Source of the DNA: an unicellular cyanobacterium SU3
Lineage (GTDB): Bacteria; Cyanobacteriota; Cyanobacteriia; Cyanobacteriales; Microcystaceae
DNA length: 64,000 nucleotides
Assembly: GCA_002172675.1 (NCBI GenBank)
Contig: NETF01000182.1
Coordinates: 62,001 to 126,000, forward strand
Reading direction: 5' to 3'
Shown: piece by piece, positions 55,968 to 64,000 of the stretch
How positions within the stretch are numbered: the stretch's first letter is position 1
Layout of the letters: every line of letters starts with the position of its first letter
Translations under genes and position numbers: made by a program
The notes under the pieces: model-generated
What the model was told of the DNA's origin: nothing
The model's input: the letters and a program-made list of their open reading frames with translations, nothing else
Database searches by the model: none

Positions 55968-56813
55968 TTAAGCAAGTTCCCAAGTTTCTGTGCGAGTTAG
56001 ACGAATTTGAGCTAGAGCGAAAATAACAGGAATAATACGCCCATAGTTAGTAGCGATCGCTCGCCAACCGAGATCCGCCACAAACCAACCCCATAACACA
56101 GGACCCACAAAAGATAAAACCCCTCTCACCACACCATAACGGGCTGCTGTCATAGCCATTCCTCGTCGTGCGGTATTTACTGCCACTTGGTTAGCCACAG
56201 CGGCACCACCGCGAATCATGGCTTGTTGAGCTACTTGGTAACGGGCAAAATGTAGAGCAAACTGTTGAGCAATATGTTTGAGTAACAAAGGTTTAACAAT
56301 GGAATTAACTGCAAAGGCACTGCTACCTTTTAACACGAGCTTCATAGGATTATGTTGGAGTTGCACCGGTAGAGCATCAGGAATATTCGATTTTGCCAAA
56401 GATGCTTGTATTTGTGCCATTAAGCTATTCTGTTGAGCAGGGGGCAGATTTTTCCACGCTTTCCCCAATAAATTTAAGAAAATATCCGCTTCAATGTCGA
56501 TGGTGGACATTTTATTAGAGTAAGGAATTTTCAGGTAGTGACAAACACGAATTAAAGTTTGACGATAACTAAACCGTTGAGTTTTGCGTTTTATAACCGT
56601 TAACCCGTCGGAGGCCAAAAAACGAAATCTCGCTTCAATTTTGTCTAACCATTGATCCCAGTCTTGACTCTCTACTTCAATGGGATCTGGGGTTTGTAAA
56701 TAATCAAGAGGATTAAATTTACGGCAAAAGAGAACTTGAGTTAACTGACGTAATTCCTCTTCTGTAGCCATTTCTAAGGCCGATCGCAGTTCATCCAAAA
56801 TCAGTCCCTCCAA
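55968..56813 (-). CDS. YaaW-family protein
   Basis: A 281-residue protein. The segment SNKMSTIDIEADIFLNLLGK with AWKNLP matches the YaaW/UPF0174 family, whose function is unknown. The N-terminal part (LDELRSALEMATEEELRQLT) is helical, and the C-terminal part has Ala/Gly-rich, moderately hydrophobic helices (GVLSFVGPVLWGWFVADLGW) that may contact membrane. The family is often annotated as a ubiquinol-cytochrome c chaperone-like protein without proof. Confidence 0.75.
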   Translation of the reverse strand: MEGLILDELRSALEMATEEELRQLTQVLFCRKFNPLDYLQTPDPIEVESQDWDQWLDKIEARFRFLASDGLTVIKRKTQRFSYRQTLIRVCHYLKIPYSNKMSTIDIEADIFLNLLGKAWKNLPPAQQNSLMAQIQASLAKSNIPDALPVQLQHNPMKLVLKGSSAFAVNSIVKPLLLKHIAQQFALHFARYQVAQQAMIRGGAAVANQVAVNTARRGMAMTAARYGVVRGVLSFVGPVLWGWFVADLGWRAIATNYGRIIPVIFALAQIRLTRTETWELA

Positions 56814-56967
56814 ACAGGGTATTAGGTGGTATCTAGAAAATCACCTCTATTATCATACTAAAAAAATCCGTCAGCAAAAGATATACAATGTACTATTTTC
56901 CTTTGGCCTAGTACAAGTTTAACAGCCATCAGCTATTTTAATATAACACTGACTGCTGACCGCTTTT

Positions 56968-57930
56968 TTAACGTTCTGTGTATTCTCGTTCACGATAATA
57001 ATTCTTGATAGGTTCATCCCCAACTTCTAAGGCAGGGGGATATTGTTCAATCTGGCTACGAGTTTGAGCAATATTAGTTAAAAGAACGCCATAAACAACT
57101 TTAGAAAAAATATCAGCCATTGTGAACAGAAATTGTCTTGTAACTGCAGCCCATCCACCCCAAGCAGGATAGAGGTGCCAGCCAAAAGGAACTAAATAAG
57201 CAAGAGGATAAAGTGTCCAAGAGATTAAGAGTAGCCACCAAACCCCTTTAAACATTTTAGCTGGTTTTTCTGGTAAACTTTGACCTGATTTGCCGATGAC
57301 GTTTCCCACTAAAAAGAGAATATAGACATAGAAAACCGTACTAATCAAACCCCAGATTAAGAAAGCAGGGATATTACTAAGTTCAAAATATTGACCAATG
57401 TAGCCCGTATAAATCATTAATAATCCTGCAGTAATAAATTTAATCCGCAGGCGACGTTTATGACCTCTATTAAGATCAAATAAAAATAACATTTGTGTTA
57501 ATAATAAGGGAACATCAATAGACCAATTAAGGTAACGATAGCCATTATTAAAGGTACTTTCGGTAAACGTCCCTAACTCACTAACAGTTAGCCGCCAAAC
57601 TCTACCATCAAATTCAAAGGCATCTAACCAACCATTTAGCTGTCGAAATAAAATTAAGAAAGCTGATACCATTACAACGGCTGATAAAATAGAAGAAATT
57701 TGATAACGAGGGGCTGAACGTTTAAGAGTAACAATAAAATAAACAAAACCACAAGCCATGGTACTGACTCCCAAAGTTAAAAGATGAGAAATAAGTTGTC
57801 TTTGAATGGGAGTATATTCGAGATAATTTTCTAGGTTAATACCTGGAATAAAGTTGGCTTGAGACTGAGCAAAAAAGGTGGTTATGGATGAAAAGTAATA
57901 TAAAATTACTCCATCACTAATAATATCCAT
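56968..57930 (-). CDS. Type 1 (microbial) rhodopsin with NDQ sodium-pump motif
   Basis: A seven-helix retinal protein of 320 residues. Helix C reads YRYLNWSIDVPLLLTQM: R132, N135, D139 and Q146 stand at bacteriorhodopsin positions 82, 85, 89 and 96, giving the N-D-Q motif of light-driven sodium pumps such as KR2. Helix F has W238 and YP (241-242) in ISWTLYPLAYLVP. Helix G has D273 and the retinal Schiff-base Lys277 in TMADIFSKVVYGVLL. Long stretches agree with KR2 from memory (ILSAVVMVSAF, TGYIGQ). A charged 30-residue tail is extra. The ATG is preceded by GGAG at 57940-57937. No retinal-forming oxygenase gene is in the window. Confidence 0.94.
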   Translation of the reverse strand: MDIISDGVILYYFSSITTFFAQSQANFIPGINLENYLEYTPIQRQLISHLLTLGVSTMACGFVYFIVTLKRSAPRYQISSILSAVVMVSAFLILFRQLNGWLDAFEFDGRVWRLTVSELGTFTESTFNNGYRYLNWSIDVPLLLTQMLFLFDLNRGHKRRLRIKFITAGLLMIYTGYIGQYFELSNIPAFLIWGLISTVFYVYILFLVGNVIGKSGQSLPEKPAKMFKGVWWLLLISWTLYPLAYLVPFGWHLYPAWGGWAAVTRQFLFTMADIFSKVVYGVLLTNIAQTRSQIEQYPPALEVGDEPIKNYYREREYTER

Positions 57931-58340
57931 AAAATTCTCCAGTAATTAGGAATTCCAAAAATCTAAATTTATCATAGGAAAACAGATTTTAATAATTCCT
58001 CTATCGAAAGTATTAAATTCCTGTTTAACTCCGTTTTATTCTTATTTTTTTAGTCATTATTGAAGGTTCCCTAATAGGAAAGTCATTACTTAGGATTCTT
58101 CACGGGTGATTTAAGTATTTATTTCCAATATAAAAAACAAAAACCAGTAAATTTAGGCAATTTTATTGGTTTATCGCCTAATTGAACAATTTTTTATTTT
58201 TTTTTACCTTATAGCACCCCTCTAAACCCTCTTAAATTCATCACTAACTGCTATTAATTTTTCTCTAACACTATTCAGAAATACCCCATTCAGACTAAAC
58301 TAGAAGTTTGCAAAATCATTGTTGATGTAGATTATTGAAA
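57931..58340. other. Intergenic region between divergent rhodopsin and tpiA
   Basis: A 410-base AT-rich spacer that holds both promoters. A TATGAT box on the minus strand near 57972 could be the rhodopsin -10 element (weak). No repeat or small gene is evident. Confidence 0.55.
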
Positions 58341-59072
58341 ATGGCTGTAGGAAAAATTATCATTGCAGGTAACTGGAAAATGCACAAAACTCAGGCCGAA
58401 GCCTTAGAGTTTTTAACAGTATTAAAATCAAAAGTAGAAGAGACAGACGAAAACAGAGAGATTGTTCTCTGTGTCCCCTTTACAGTCCTTAGTATCCTCT
58501 CCAAAAGCTTGCATGGGGGAAAAGTGCGTTTAGGGGCCCAAAACGTTCACTGGGAAGATAAAGGAGCTTACACCGGCGAAATTTCGGGACCCATGTTAAC
58601 GGAGTTGAGTGTAGATTATGTGGTTATCGGTCATAGTGAACGTCGTCAATATTTTGGAGAAACGGACGAAACTGCTAATTTACGGGTGATTACCGCCCAA
58701 CGTCATGGCCTCACCCCTATTCTCTGTGTGGGAGAAACTAAGCAACAACGGGACGCAGGAGAAGCCGAAAGCGTTATCATTAATCAGTTACAAAAAGGGC
58801 TAGTAGATGTAGACCAGAGCAAATTAGTGATTGCTTACGAACCCATCTGGGCCATTGGAACCGGAGATACTTGTGACGCAGAAGAAGCTAACCGAATTAT
58901 TCGCCTTATCCGCGATCAATTATCTAATAAAAACGTCACTATTCAATATGGTGGTTCGGTGAAACCGAATAATATTGACGAAATTATGGCCCAGTCCGAT
59001 ATTGATGGGGCTTTAGTTGGGGGTGCAAGTTTAGACCCGGTTAGTTTTGCCCGTATTGTTAATTATCAATAA
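58341..59072 (+). CDS. tpiA: Triosephosphate isomerase
   Basis: Interconverts dihydroxyacetone phosphate and glyceraldehyde 3-phosphate in glycolysis and the Calvin cycle. GNWKMHKTQ holds the substrate Lys, [11 protein letters not shown] the His, and [13 protein letters not shown] the catalytic Glu. From the ATG at 58341 it is 243 residues, a normal length. folP follows on the same strand after a repeat-filled gap of 252 bases. Confidence 0.97.
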   Translation: MAVGKIIIAGNWKMHKTQAEALEFLTVLKSKVEETDENREIVLCVPFTVLSILSKSLHGGKVRLGAQNVHWEDKGAYTGEISGPMLTELSVDYVVIGHSERRQYFGETDETANLRVITAQRHGLTPILCVGETKQQRDAGEAESVIINQLQKGLVDVDQSKLVIAYEPIWAIGTGDTCDAEEANRIIRLIRDQLSNKNVTIQYGGSVKPNNIDEIMAQSDIDGALVGGASLDPVSFARIVNYQ

Positions 59073-59081
59073 CATTTTTAA

Positions 59082-59153
59082 GGCAAGAGGCAACAAGTGT
59101 CTAATTCGTCGTTGTACGGCGAATTAGACACTCAAGACAGGCAAGAGGCAAGA
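59082..59153. repeat. Hairpin inserted in GGCAAGA heptamer repeats
   Basis: GGCAAGA and GGCAACA (59082-59095) and two GGCAAGA units (59140-59153) flank a hairpin with 16-base perfect arms (59096-59111 and 59117-59132) and core CGTCG-TTGTA-CGGCG. The hairpin looks inserted into a tandem repeat. Confidence 0.88.
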
Positions 59154-59324
59154 GTCAACTGTTTTTCTGCTTTCTGCCTTCCTTGAAAGGTTTTTTACAG
59201 CAGTTTTTAATTGAGTGTATTAAACAGCTAAGTGGGTATGGGGTGTAGGAGGTAACGGGAAGAATTTGCACTTTACTCTGAATTCTATACAAATGAAAAT
59301 GGCTTTTAATAATTAATATGAAAA

Positions 59325-60164
59325 ATGAATAATTTAACAATTAGAAATACTATTTTTGACTGGGAAAAACGCACTTATTTAATGGGAATCTTAAATGTGA
59401 CTCCTGATAGCTTCAGTGATGGGGGACAATATAACAGTATTGAAACTGCATTAGAACAAGCTAAAAAGATGATGGATAATGGTGCAGATATCATTGATAT
59501 TGGTGGCCAATCTACTCGTCCAGGTGCCGAAGAAATTACCCTAGAAGAAGAGTTAAATCGAGTTATTCCTATTATTCAAAAATTGCGTAAAAATAGTTTA
59601 ATTCCTATCTCTATTGATACCACAAGATCCCAAGTAGCTCAAGTTGCCATTGAAGCAGGGGCAGATATTGTTAACGATATTTCTGGGGGAACGTTTGACG
59701 AAAAAATGTTTTCAACTGTGGCAAGTTTAGACGTTCCTATGATTATTATGCACATTCGAGGAACCCCTAAAACCATGCAACAAAATACTGATTATCAAGA
59801 CTTAGTTAATGAGGTCATAGAATGGTTAAATTGTCAAGTTAATCAAGCCATTAAAGCAGGAATTGATCAGCATAAAATTATTATTGATCCTGGTATTGGT
59901 TTCGCTAAAACCTATCAACAAAATATAGAATTATTACAGAATTTAGCACAGTTTCATCGTTTAAATTGTCCTATTTTAGTGGGGGTTTCTCGTAAAAGTT
60001 TTATTGGACATATTTTAAAGCAAAAAGACCCTAAAAAAAGAGTCTGGGGAACCGCAGCAGCTTGTTGTAGTGCGATCGCTTCTAAAAGTCATATTTTACG
60101 GGTTCATGATGTAGCAGAAATCAAAGATGTCGCTCAAGTCGCTGATCAAATTTGGCGTAATTAA
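59325..60164 (+). CDS. folP: Dihydropteroate synthase
   Basis: Joins 4-aminobenzoate with hydroxymethyl-dihydropterin diphosphate in folate synthesis. It has ILNVTPDSFSDGG, DIGGQSTRPGAEEI, PISIDTTRSQVA, NDISGG and DPGIGFAKT, and closes with VGVSRKSFIG and the RVHDV motif. Length 279 is normal. Confidence 0.97.
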   Translation: MNNLTIRNTIFDWEKRTYLMGILNVTPDSFSDGGQYNSIETALEQAKKMMDNGADIIDIGGQSTRPGAEEITLEEELNRVIPIIQKLRKNSLIPISIDTTRSQVAQVAIEAGADIVNDISGGTFDEKMFSTVASLDVPMIIMHIRGTPKTMQQNTDYQDLVNEVIEWLNCQVNQAIKAGIDQHKIIIDPGIGFAKTYQQNIELLQNLAQFHRLNCPILVGVSRKSFIGHILKQKDPKKRVWGTAAACCSAIASKSHILRVHDVAEIKDVAQVADQIWRN

Positions 60165-60436
60165 TGAATAATTAACAATTAATAATTAATAATTATTTTT
60201 TAAGAAAGTATCAAAAATGAACACTTTTCCCTATTCCCTATTAAGATTAATTAAAATTCAATAACCAAAAAGTTGCTAAAATACCCCTCAAACCTAGTGA
60301 AAATAAGGTCTAGAGCCTATTTTGCTTTATGTAACATTATTTAAGCAAACACTCAATAAACGCAACAACTTTGAGACAATCAAAAACAGCTTATCAGCGT
60401 GTCATTATCGCGTCTTAACTATATTAGGAGAATTCT

Positions 60437-61963
60437 ATGAAACTGGCTTATTGGATGTATGCAGGTCCGGCACACATTGGCACCCTACGCATTGCTAGTT
60501 CTTTTAAAAACGTCCATGCTATTATGCACGCACCCCTAGGGGATGATTATTTTAACGTCATGCGATCGATGTTAGAAAGAGAAAGAGACTTTACTCCTGT
60601 GACTGCCAGTATTGTTGATCGCAACGTTTTGGCCCGGGGTTCTCAAGAAAAGGTAGTCGATAATATTGTTCGCAAGGATGGGGAAGAAAAGCCAGATTTA
60701 ATTGTTTTAACCCCCACTTGTACCTCTAGCATTTTACAAGAAGATTTAGCCAATTTTGTCGAACGGGCCCAAATGGATGCTCAAGGGGATGTTTTATTAG
60801 CCGATGTTAATCATTATCGTTACAACGAGTTACAGGCAGCCGATAGAACTTTACACCAAATTGTTAAATTTTACCTGGAAAAAGCCCGTAAAAAAGAGCA
60901 ATTACCCCAAGGAAAAACAGCTAATCCCTCTGTTAATATTATCGGTATTTCTACCCTTGGCTTTCATAACCAACATGACTGTAGAGAGTTAAAACAGTTA
61001 ATGAAAGATTTGGGAATTGAAGTCAATGAAGTGATTCCCGATGGTGCTTCGGTTCACAATTTAAAAAACTTACCGAAAGCATGGTTTAACTTAGTTCCTT
61101 ATCGAGAGTTAGGGGTGGCAACGGCTCAATATTTAGAGGAAGAATTTAATATTCCTTATGTGGATATTACCCCGATGGGAGTGGTAGAAACAGCGAGATG
61201 TATTCGCAAAATTCAACAGATTATTAATGAACAAGGGGCAACTGTTGACTATGAAGAATTCATCAACGAACAGACATTATATGTGTCTCAAGCGGCTTGG
61301 TTTTCTCGTTCCATTGACTGTCAAAATTTAACCGGTAAAAAAGCTGTTGTCTTTGGAGATAATACCCACGCTGCTGCGCTTACTAAAATATTAGCAAGGG
61401 AGATGGGAATTCATGTGGTTTTAGCCGGAACTTATTGTAAATATGATGCCGACTGGTTTAAAGAACAAGTCAGTGAATATTGCGATCAAGTATTAATTAG
61501 TGATGATAATGGAGAGATTGGTGATGCGATCGCACGTATCGAACCTTCTGCTATTTTTGGCACCCAAATGGAACGTCATGTAGGTAAAAGATTAGACATT
61601 CCTTGCGGTGTAATTGCTGCACCGATTCACATTCAAAACTTCCCTATTGGTTATAAACCTTTCTGTGGTTATGAAGGCACAAATCAGATTGCTGATTTAG
61701 TTTATAATTCCTTTACGTTGGGCATGGAAGATCATCTTTTAGAAATCTTTGGAGGACATGATACCAAAGAAGTGATTACTAAAGGAATTTCTGCTGATTC
61801 TGATTTGAATTGGAATAAAGAAGCACAAGCAGAATTGAATAAAGTTCCTGGTTTTGTTCGGGGTAAAGTGAAGCGAAACACGGAAAAATTTGCCCGTGAA
61901 AGAGGATTTTCTGAAATTAGTTTAGAAGTCATGTATGCAGCAAAAGAAGCTGTAGGCGCATAA
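60437..61963 (+). CDS. chlB: Light-independent protochlorophyllide reductase subunit B
   Basis: With ChlN forms the catalytic component that reduces protochlorophyllide in the dark; it is nitrogenase-like and oxygen sensitive. The 508 residues open [20 protein letters not shown] and include [13 protein letters not shown] with the cluster-ligand Cys, PVGV-type [17 protein letters not shown] and a C-terminal [25 protein letters not shown] stands close to the ATG. A GGTGGGCA palindrome follows the stop by 9 bases. Confidence 0.98.
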   Translation: MKLAYWMYAGPAHIGTLRIASSFKNVHAIMHAPLGDDYFNVMRSMLERERDFTPVTASIVDRNVLARGSQEKVVDNIVRKDGEEKPDLIVLTPTCTSSILQEDLANFVERAQMDAQGDVLLADVNHYRYNELQAADRTLHQIVKFYLEKARKKEQLPQGKTANPSVNIIGISTLGFHNQHDCRELKQLMKDLGIEVNEVIPDGASVHNLKNLPKAWFNLVPYRELGVATAQYLEEEFNIPYVDITPMGVVETARCIRKIQQIINEQGATVDYEEFINEQTLYVSQAAWFSRSIDCQNLTGKKAVVFGDNTHAAALTKILAREMGIHVVLAGTYCKYDADWFKEQVSEYCDQVLISDDNGEIGDAIARIEPSAIFGTQMERHVGKRLDIPCGVIAAPIHIQNFPIGYKPFCGYEGTNQIADLVYNSFTLGMEDHLLEIFGGHDTKEVITKGISADSDLNWNKEAQAELNKVPGFVRGKVKRNTEKFARERGFSEISLEVMYAAKEAVGA

Positions 61964-61972
61964 TTAAAGTAG

Positions 61973-61989
61973 GGTGGGCAATGCCCACC
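61973..61989. repeat. GGTGGGCA-A-TGCCCACC palindrome after chlB
   Basis: Perfect 8-base arms with a 1-base centre, followed by a T-rich run (CTTTTAAATTTTT), so it can act as the chlB terminator. Confidence 0.88.
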
Positions 61990-62035
61990 TTTTAAATTTT
62001 TATTAATTTTATTACCTTATATCCTAATAAATAGG

Positions 62036-62296
62036 ATGACAAGTATTCAATTATTTCAATGGGTAGAATTAAAATTCGATGTCCCTAATAGTCTAGTTAA
62101 AAAAGGGGATAAAGGAGTGGTTTTAGAGTATTTAAAACCCACAAAAAAACAGTCAGAACCTGGCTATAATTTAGAAGTGTTCAAAGATGGAGAAACTTTA
62201 GATATTATTTCCATTTCTATTTCCTGGGTAATACCTTTACCTGAAATGTGGGGAGAAAATCAATACGATCATCTAAAATTAAAAGAAATGACTTAA
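62036..62296 (+). CDS. DUF4926-like small protein
   Basis: An 86-residue protein. FDVPNSLVKKGDKGVVLEYL followed by a YNLEVF segment and a WVIPLP motif near the end fits DUF4926 proteins, small beta-rich proteins often next to DUF2283 genes and sometimes treated as toxin-antitoxin-like pairs without proof. The next gene starts 1 base after its stop. Confidence 0.75.
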   Translation: MTSIQLFQWVELKFDVPNSLVKKGDKGVVLEYLKPTKKQSEPGYNLEVFKDGETLDIISISISWVIPLPEMWGENQYDHLKLKEMT

Positions 62297-62297
62297 T

Positions 62298-62504
62298 ATG
62301 GACAACCTAAAAATTTATCATGATCAACAAGCAAAAACTTTAACCATTTGGTTTGATGACCCAAAAAAAGAATTTTTAGTTGATGAAGTAGAAGAAGATT
62401 TGTCTTTAATTAAAGACCAACAAGGAAATATTATTGGAATTGAAAGATTAAACTATTTAGGAACTAAACTAGATGCTTCAAAAGTTGAATTTGTTGATTT
62501 CTAG
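62298..62504 (+). CDS. DUF2283-like small protein
   Basis: A 68-residue protein, KIYHDQQAKTLTIWFDDPKK then IKDQQGNIIGIERLNYLG. The pattern fits DUF2283. It is encoded immediately after the DUF4926-like gene and is surely co-translated with it. Confidence 0.78.
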   Translation: MDNLKIYHDQQAKTLTIWFDDPKKEFLVDEVEEDLSLIKDQQGNIIGIERLNYLGTKLDASKVEFVDF

Positions 62505-62715
62505 CTCTACTTTAAATCATAGGGTACATCTGAAAAAAGATCGATAGCTTGACCAAGATTCAACATAAAACCCTCTAAGAATTTACGAAAGCTGACTTAA
62601 AACATTCTAATATTATCAGTTTTAATGAATTACCGAACCGTGATCTCGGTCACACATTAGCTATAAATATCCTTTTAAGTAACATTGTTTTAAATATATT
62701 ACTAATACTCAATCT

Positions 62716-62976
62716 TTAATCTATTTCATCATCATCGGGTAAAGTTTCCATTTCTTCAGCAATTAAGTCTTGAAAACTTTCGCCACAATGAACTTGTAAA
62801 TGAATAGTTGCTGTTAATAGTTCGGCTAAAATTTGTGCTTTTTGTTTTTCTGTAATATCAGATAATTGTAATTGATTAATCAAAATAGTAACGTTATTAC
62901 ATTCTTCAGATAATTCTGAAAGTAAATGATTTAAAGTATTATTTTTAATCGGTAAAATAGTTTTCTTGAGTTGCAT
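62716..62976 (-). CDS. Small hypothetical protein in the hupL downstream cluster
   Basis: An 86-residue, mostly helical protein (LNHLLSELSEECNNVTILIN, AQILAELLTATIHLQVHCGE) with an acidic end (LPDDDEID). It starts 3 bases after the stop of the 61-residue gene upstream, so the two are translationally coupled. I do not recognise a family. Confidence 0.65.
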   Translation of the reverse strand: MQLKKTILPIKNNTLNHLLSELSEECNNVTILINQLQLSDITEKQKAQILAELLTATIHLQVHCGESFQDLIAEEMETLPDDDEID

Positions 62977-62979
62977 GAT

Positions 62980-63165
62980 TTATTTCCCTAATCTTTTATA
63001 AGCTTGTTTAATTCCTTTTTCAAACGCAGCTATTTCTGCTTGCCAATGATGAATAAGTCCCTCATCAGGTAGTTCTTTAGCGTACTCTTGTCTAATTTTT
63101 TCGTGATGTTCTTCAATGCGTTTTGTTAAAGAACGAATTGTTTTCTTATGGTTTTTCTTGCCCAT
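62980..63165 (-). CDS. Small helical hypothetical protein downstream of hupL
   Basis: From the ATG at 63165 the protein is MGKKNHKKTIRSLTKRIEEH and on to KGIKQAYKRLGK, 61 residues, very basic and helical. The longer frame to 63249 runs through the GGTGGGCA palindrome and is unlikely. It lies 86 bases after hupL on the same strand. Small genes follow hupL in other diazotrophic cyanobacteria, but no function is known to me. Confidence 0.7.
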   Translation of the reverse strand: MGKKNHKKTIRSLTKRIEEHHEKIRQEYAKELPDEGLIHHWQAEIAAFEKGIKQAYKRLGK

Positions 63166-63222
63166 GAAAATTGTCCATGAGTTTAGAGTAGTTAAAATAA
63201 GCCTAATCAAATAATAAACAAA

Positions 63223-63245
63223 TAAGGTGGGCAATGCCCACCCTA
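63223..63245. repeat. TAAGGTGGGCA-A-TGCCCACCCTA palindrome after hupL
   Basis: Near-perfect 11-base arms. On the minus strand it lies 6 bases past the hupL stop and is followed by T-rich DNA. Confidence 0.88.
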
Positions 63246-63251
63246 CCAATA

Positions 63252-64000
63252 TTAATTAGTGCGGAACCTTGCTAATTCCTTGCCGGTCTTAGCATCATGA
63301 GCATGAACCGTACAAACCAAACAAGAATCAAACGATCGCGCTACATGACCCACTTCTACGGGGTTGCTACTATCTTCGATAGGAATACCCACTAACGCCT
63401 CTTCAATAGGTCCTCTGATGTGTTGACCATCCCGTGGTCCAACGTTCCAGGTGGTAGGTGCAATCACTTGATAATTCTTGATTTTACCCTTTTCGACTTC
63501 AACCCAGTGGCATAACGCGCCACGACTTGCTTCTGTACCACCCCAACCGCGGCCATCTTTTTCGGTGGGTTTGATGTACCAGGGATCATTTAATTTAAAC
63601 TCACGCAGACATCTTTCAACTTCCCGATATAGTTTAACCGACTCGTGCATCCGTGCAAACTCTCGGAGATGGATACTAGGGCCACCCATCTTTTTGAACA
63701 TATCCAAGATTAAACCATCGTAATGCTGCCAACTTTCCCCATGCTTTCCACCAGCAACCAACTGACGCGCTAGAGATCCTACTTCCATACGGCCTAAATC
63801 TTTATGAGACACAGCAGTAGACCAGGAATATTTACCCTCGTAGTCTCCTGTATTTATATGTTTAGGTTGAGTGGTGCGATCAAAGGGATGAACGTCTGCG
63901 GTTCCTTCTTCATACCACGCATGGCTGGTATTTTCCCGTGCAAAGGTATGGTCCACCATATGGTGCATATCGGTAAAGCTATCATATACACCCCCTTTCA
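63252..64000 (-). CDS. hupL: Uptake [NiFe]-hydrogenase large subunit, C-terminal part (5' end outside window)
   Basis: The large subunit recycles hydrogen made by nitrogenase. About 249 codons are present and the frame is open to the edge, so the start is beyond 64000. The C-terminal nickel-binding motif reads DSCLVCTVH, and the end (ELARFRTN) is the peptide that a specific protease such as HupW removes after metal insertion. HCHMVDHTF-like and GGTEASRGALCHW segments are family typical. Its presence implies a diazotroph. Confidence 0.95.
   Translation of the reverse strand, partial: KGGVYDSFTDMHHMVDHTFARENTSHAWYEEGTADVHPFDRTTQPKHINTGDYEGKYSWSTAVSHKDLGRMEVGSLARQLVAGGKHGESWQHYDGLILDMFKKMGGPSIHLREFARMHESVKLYREVERCLREFKLNDPWYIKPTEKDGRGWGGTEASRGALCHWVEVEKGKIKNYQVIAPTTWNVGPRDGQHIRGPIEEALVGIPIEDSSNPVEVGHVARSFDSCLVCTVHAHDAKTGKELARFRTN

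Noticed and set aside
56968-57930. Proton- or chloride-pump assignment for the rhodopsin
   Set aside because: Proton pumps have Asp at position 85 and chloride pumps have Thr-Ser-Asp or Asn-Thr-Gln type motifs; here the motif is Asn-Asp-Gln.
62980-63249. Longer 89-residue version of the small gene after hupL
   Set aside because: The extra N-terminal part (MVGWALPTLFV) is translated from the GGTGGGCA palindrome; ATG 63165 is better.

Overview
The window looks like chromosome of a unicellular, nitrogen-fixing cyanobacterium of the Crocosphaera/Cyanothece type. The evidence is direct: many GCGATCGC (HIP1) octamers, a low to moderate GC content, chlB, ndhD1, rpaA and sqdX, and the C-terminus of an uptake [NiFe]-hydrogenase large subunit (hupL) running off the right edge. 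The genus is an inference; no ribosomal RNA is present to test it.

Layout. 1-5.1 kb: truncated group 2 sigma factor, a Ski2-like RNA helicase and a lipoprotein with a duplicated domain. 5.1-13.1 kb: a GST-family protein, mutL, rpaA, a divergent DICT-GAF histidine kinase and tRNA-Leu. 13.2-18.5 kb: an asd-dapA-rnj run on the minus strand and sqdX. 18.6-22.4 kb: exported HAD phosphatase, BASS-type transporter, exported formylglycine-generating enzyme and a YqhA-family protein. 22.6-27 kb: a pentapeptide-repeat membrane protein and a Ca2+/cation antiporter. 27-35 kb: a type I secretion set (parvulin, cNMP-domain ABC exporter, HlyD) followed by a SucCD-like pair with altered catalytic motifs. 35.5-42.4 kb: hom, a LysM/M23 peptidase, an IS1380 fragment and pdhB-secD-secF. 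42.4-46.2 kb is the accessory patch: two toxin-antitoxin pairs (one with a frameshifted toxin), two ankyrin genes (one cut by a degenerate IS that itself carries a small inserted repeat) and an unassigned structured element. 46.2-53 kb: cbiA, recA, ndhD1 and a DUF512 protein. 53-58 kb: a pilin-like protein, an O-antigen ligase-like protein, a YaaW protein and a type 1 rhodopsin. 58.3-64 kb: tpiA, folP, chlB, four small proteins and hupL.

The most striking item is the rhodopsin at 56968-57930. It has the Schiff-base lysine and the N-D-Q motif of light-driven sodium pumps, in an organism that already has chlorophyll photosynthesis. Second are the SucCD-like pair, in which the phosphohistidine position is Asp and the beta-subunit phosphate motifs are also lost, and the structured element at 46036-46200.

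The intergenic DNA is rich in small repeats: heptanucleotide tandem repeats (two inside coding sequences), GGTGGGCA-N-TGCCCACC palindromes just downstream of genes, and hairpins with a shared CGTCG-loop-CGGCG core but different arms.
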